8,584 nt of DNA from Oscillospiraceae bacterium (GTDB lineage Bacteria; Bacillota; Clostridia; Oscillospirales; Ruminococcaceae): assembly GCA_017394475.1 (NCBI GenBank), contig JAFPYQ010000286.1, positions 1-8,584 on the forward strand, in the 5' to 3' direction. Made by a program: the position numbers and the translations under genes. Positions 6,595 to 8,584 of the stretch are shown here, piece after piece; position 1 is the first letter of the stretch, and each line of letters opens with the position of its first letter. Under the pieces are notes generated by a model that worked only from the letters and a program-made list of their open reading frames with translations, was not told where the DNA came from and ran no database searches.

Positions 6595-7248
6595 ATGAAA
6601 AAAACTAGAGCAACAGCAGGAGTTATCGCATTGATGTGCATACTGGCAGGATGCAGCAGTCCTGTGGCTAACACCACTGCCGAAACAGCTGCCCCCGCAG
6701 AGACAACAGCAGCCACCACACAGGAGACCACAGCAGAACAGACAGAGGCCGAAACAGTGTCCGAAACAGAAGCCGCATCCGAGGGAGAGAGCGCTGAGGC
6801 AGGTGCATCCTCCGAAGAAAACAGTGAGGCAAAGAAGTATCTTGATGACCTGGCGAACTGCTTCCGCCCCTATTCGGATGCTGCACACAGACATGCCGAT
6901 GCGTGGGACAAAAAGGATTATGAGGCTGAAAGAACAGCGATAGATGATATGGAGGCAGCGCTGGGAGAATTCAGAACTATGTCTGTCCCCGAAAAGTATA
7001 AAGAGAGGCATGAAAAACTGCTGGGGACAGTTGACAAGGAATTCGAGCTCATGTCTTATTACAGGAAAGTCACCGATCTTCAGGAGAGGATGGCGGGATA
7101 TGACGAAAACAACGAGCCCTCCAAGGAAGAGGAAGAAGAGCTGGAGGCACTTTTCGCTGAGGTGCAGGAAATTGAAAATAAGGTGGATACGGGATTCCCT
7201 GCGGAGTTTACCGAATTGATAAAAGCAGTAAAAGAGGATATCGGCTGA
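6595..7248 (+). CDS. Lipoprotein with Thr/Glu/Ala-rich linker and helical domain, unknown function
   Basis: A 217-residue predicted lipoprotein that I do not recognise as a named family. Residues 1-20 form a signal peptide with lipobox LAGC (lipidated Cys20). Residues 24-79 are a low-complexity, acidic, unstructured linker made almost entirely of Thr, Ala, Glu and Ser. The rest (about 80-217) is charged and likely all-helical, with possible coiled-coil character around 155-195, an acidic run EEEEEL near 178-183 and one Cys at 89. The linker would hold the helical domain away from the membrane in the cell wall (inference). ATG 6595 is preceded by AAGGAG at 6577-6582. The gene follows murG by 39 bases with no terminator between, so it may share its transcript. 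No enzymatic motif is visible, and a structural or binding role is only a guess. Confidence 0.8.
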   Translation: MKKTRATAGVIALMCILAGCSSPVANTTAETAAPAETTAATTQETTAEQTEAETVSETEAASEGESAEAGASSEENSEAKKYLDDLANCFRPYSDAAHRHADAWDKKDYEAERTAIDDMEAALGEFRTMSVPEKYKERHEKLLGTVDKEFELMSYYRKVTDLQERMAGYDENNEPSKEEEEELEALFAEVQEIENKVDTGFPAEFTELIKAVKEDIG

Positions 7249-7275
7249 TAAACACACACATTAAAGGAGGAGGAA

Positions 7276-8157
7276 ATGAAAAGAAGTATAATCTCATTCT
7301 TCTCTGCGGCAGTGCTGGCATCGCTCCTGTTCACATCCTGCAAGCCCGCTGATGCCAAGACTCTGTATTCAAGGGCAAAGAGGGACTATGGCAGCTGTAC
7401 GGTGGTGTCAAAGACCGTAGACGGCGACAATACCACCCTTGTGCTCCACGATGATCTGCAGGGGTTCGATTACACAGTGTCGAGCAGCATGGAAGCCATA
7501 TATATAGATGGTTCCAACTTCGGCAGCGTGCCCTCCTCGGATGATACCTTCAAGGTGGATCTCAAAAAGCATGTGCTCTCCGTCACGGCCCCTGCCCTCG
7601 ATGCAGCCTGCAGTGCGGACAATGTGCGTTATGAGCCTGTCAAGTATATGGGTGATGATGAAGAAATGCTCGTCATCCGTACGGAAAATGCCGAGGCAGG
7701 CAGCAAAGCCGCACTTGAATGTGCAGCAGCCATACAGGAGCACAACCTCAATAACCGACTTGACGGCGTATGTATAAGGGTGTACGCCGATAACGAGGAG
7801 GATTATTGGGCTGATGAGAACTACGGCAGCGTAAAGCTCCCGGATATCGTGTTCAGGACCCCCGAGGATGAGCGTGTGGACTACTACACCGAAATGGCGC
7901 ATCTGCAGACAGACAGACAGGCAAAATTCATTCGCAAGGAAACGGGCAAATTCTCCGATACGGGTGCAGAGCTCAGGAGAGTGGTGGATGTGATGGGCAG
8001 TGATATCCCAACATCACCGGATTCCCCTGTCACCTTCTATTACTTTGAAAGCTCAGACGGCACGGAATATTATCTCTGTGATTTTAACTATTATGACGAG
8101 GATCACAGTGGCTTCGCATGGTATACGAATTATTCGGGTGACAGCAATAAAGGGTGA
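7276..8157 (+). CDS. Lipoprotein of unknown function, first of a tandem paralogous pair
   Basis: A 293-residue predicted lipoprotein: signal peptide with FTSC lipobox (lipidated Cys22) and a mature part with no recognised domain. Recognisable blocks are YGSCTVVSKTVDG (38-50), LVLHDDLQGFDYTVSS (55-70), CSADNVRYE (112-120), VIRTENAEAG (133-142), CIRVYADNEEDYW (166-178) and an aromatic-rich C-terminus, FYYFESSDGTEYYLCDFNYY (254-273). The alternation of short hydrophobic and polar stretches suggests a mostly beta or alpha/beta fold. Cys41, Cys112 and Cys149 recur in the next gene, so they may form disulfides outside the cell (inference). ATG 7276 has a near-consensus ribosome binding site, AAAGGAGG at 7263-7270, and lies 27 bases after the previous lipoprotein gene. 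The next gene begins four bases after the stop. I do not recognise the family and assign no function. Confidence 0.8.
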   Translation: MKRSIISFFSAAVLASLLFTSCKPADAKTLYSRAKRDYGSCTVVSKTVDGDNTTLVLHDDLQGFDYTVSSSMEAIYIDGSNFGSVPSSDDTFKVDLKKHVLSVTAPALDAACSADNVRYEPVKYMGDDEEMLVIRTENAEAGSKAALECAAAIQEHNLNNRLDGVCIRVYADNEEDYWADENYGSVKLPDIVFRTPEDERVDYYTEMAHLQTDRQAKFIRKETGKFSDTGAELRRVVDVMGSDIPTSPDSPVTFYYFESSDGTEYYLCDFNYYDEDHSGFAWYTNYSGDSNKG

Positions 8158-8161
8158 TGAT

Positions 8162-8584
8162 ATGAAAAAAAGGCTCATACAGCTATTTTCGGCTGTATCT
8201 CTGCTGATGCTGACATCGTGTGCGGCGGCAAGTGCTGAGACTCTGCTTGATGAAGCTGTTTCACGGCACGGGGAATGTACCCTTGTTTCAACGGAGAAAG
8301 CAGACGGGAAGACAGAGATAGTCGTCCATGACACTTTGCAGGATTTTGATTATACTCTCACCGGTTTTGTGTATGATGTGAAGTATGGAGACATAACTAT
8401 CGGGAAAAAGTCTGCGATCTCGGATTCATTCGGCATTTCGCAGAGAGAAAAGATCCTGTCCGGAATAAAAGACGGTCTTGATGAGATATGCAGTGCGGAT
8501 AGTGTCGGATATGAGATCATAAACAGCAGCCTTTACATCCGCGCGGAAAATGAGGAAGCAGGCAAAGCTGCGGCTGTGAAGTGC
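8162..8584 (+). CDS. Lipoprotein paralogue of the preceding gene (3' truncated by the window)
   Basis: The frame starting at ATG 8162 is open for 141 codons to the window edge, so the C-terminal part is missing. It begins with a signal peptide and lipobox LTSC (lipidated Cys20) and then follows the preceding protein block by block: HGECTLVS (36-43), IVVHDTLQDFDYTL (53-66), CSADSVGYE (110-118) and YIRAENEEAG (125-134). Cys39, Cys110 and Cys141 match Cys41, Cys112 and Cys149 of the neighbour. Between about 67 and 100 the two diverge strongly. A five-residue gap is needed near 120. The ribosome binding site AAAGGGTGAT (8149-8158) overlaps the neighbour's stop codon, implying co-translation. The two genes look like an old tandem duplication. 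Function is unknown. Confidence 0.85.
   Translation, partial: MKKRLIQLFSAVSLLMLTSCAAASAETLLDEAVSRHGECTLVSTEKADGKTEIVVHDTLQDFDYTLTGFVYDVKYGDITIGKKSAISDSFGISQREKILSGIKDGLDEICSADSVGYEIINSSLYIRAENEEAGKAAAVKC

Overview
This window reads as ordinary chromosome from a Gram-positive, Ruminococcus-like member of the Clostridia (Oscillospirales/Ruminococcaceae). The assignment is an inference. It rests on the clostridial flavour of RecA, MurG and the Cys-rich Mrp, strong AAGGAGG-type ribosome binding sites, several short lipoproteins with Thr/Glu/Ala-rich linkers, and frequent ATA isoleucine codons. Every supported gene lies on the + strand.

Region 1 (1-4933) looks like one co-directional run: the 3' end of an aspartate kinase gene, a lipoprotein with a DUF4272 domain, citrate synthase, recA and an Mrp/NBP35-type Fe-S carrier ATPase. 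Gaps are short (8-47 bases) and there is no convincing internal terminator. The run ends at a strong, apparently bidirectional hairpin terminator at 4878-4933. Aspartate kinase feeds Lys/Thr/Met synthesis and citrate synthase feeds 2-oxoglutarate/glutamate. RecA (recombination, DNA repair) and Mrp (Fe-S cluster delivery) are housekeeping genes that share the run without an obvious pathway link.

Region 2 (4934-5427) is a gene-free gap of about 490 bases. It holds five small perfect hairpins with three-base loops in two groups, an 88-base stretch with only two T residues, and a 12-bp GC-rich inverted repeat around a 57-base spacer. That repeat is followed by a T-run when read on the minus strand. 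The promoter for the downstream genes should lie in or near this gap, but I could not identify a convincing one.

Region 3 (5428-8584) holds murG, standing apart from the other cell-wall/division genes it usually accompanies, followed by three lipoprotein genes. The second and third lipoproteins are tandem paralogues, and the third runs off the window. All appear co-directional, with individual ribosome binding sites and no terminators between them.

I found no mobile element, CRISPR array, RNA gene or defence system. The best leads are an exported, Cys-rich DUF4272 protein, a RecA with unusual substitutions and an apparent one-residue insertion in its DNA-binding loop L2, the triloop-hairpin gap, and the tandem lipoprotein paralogues.
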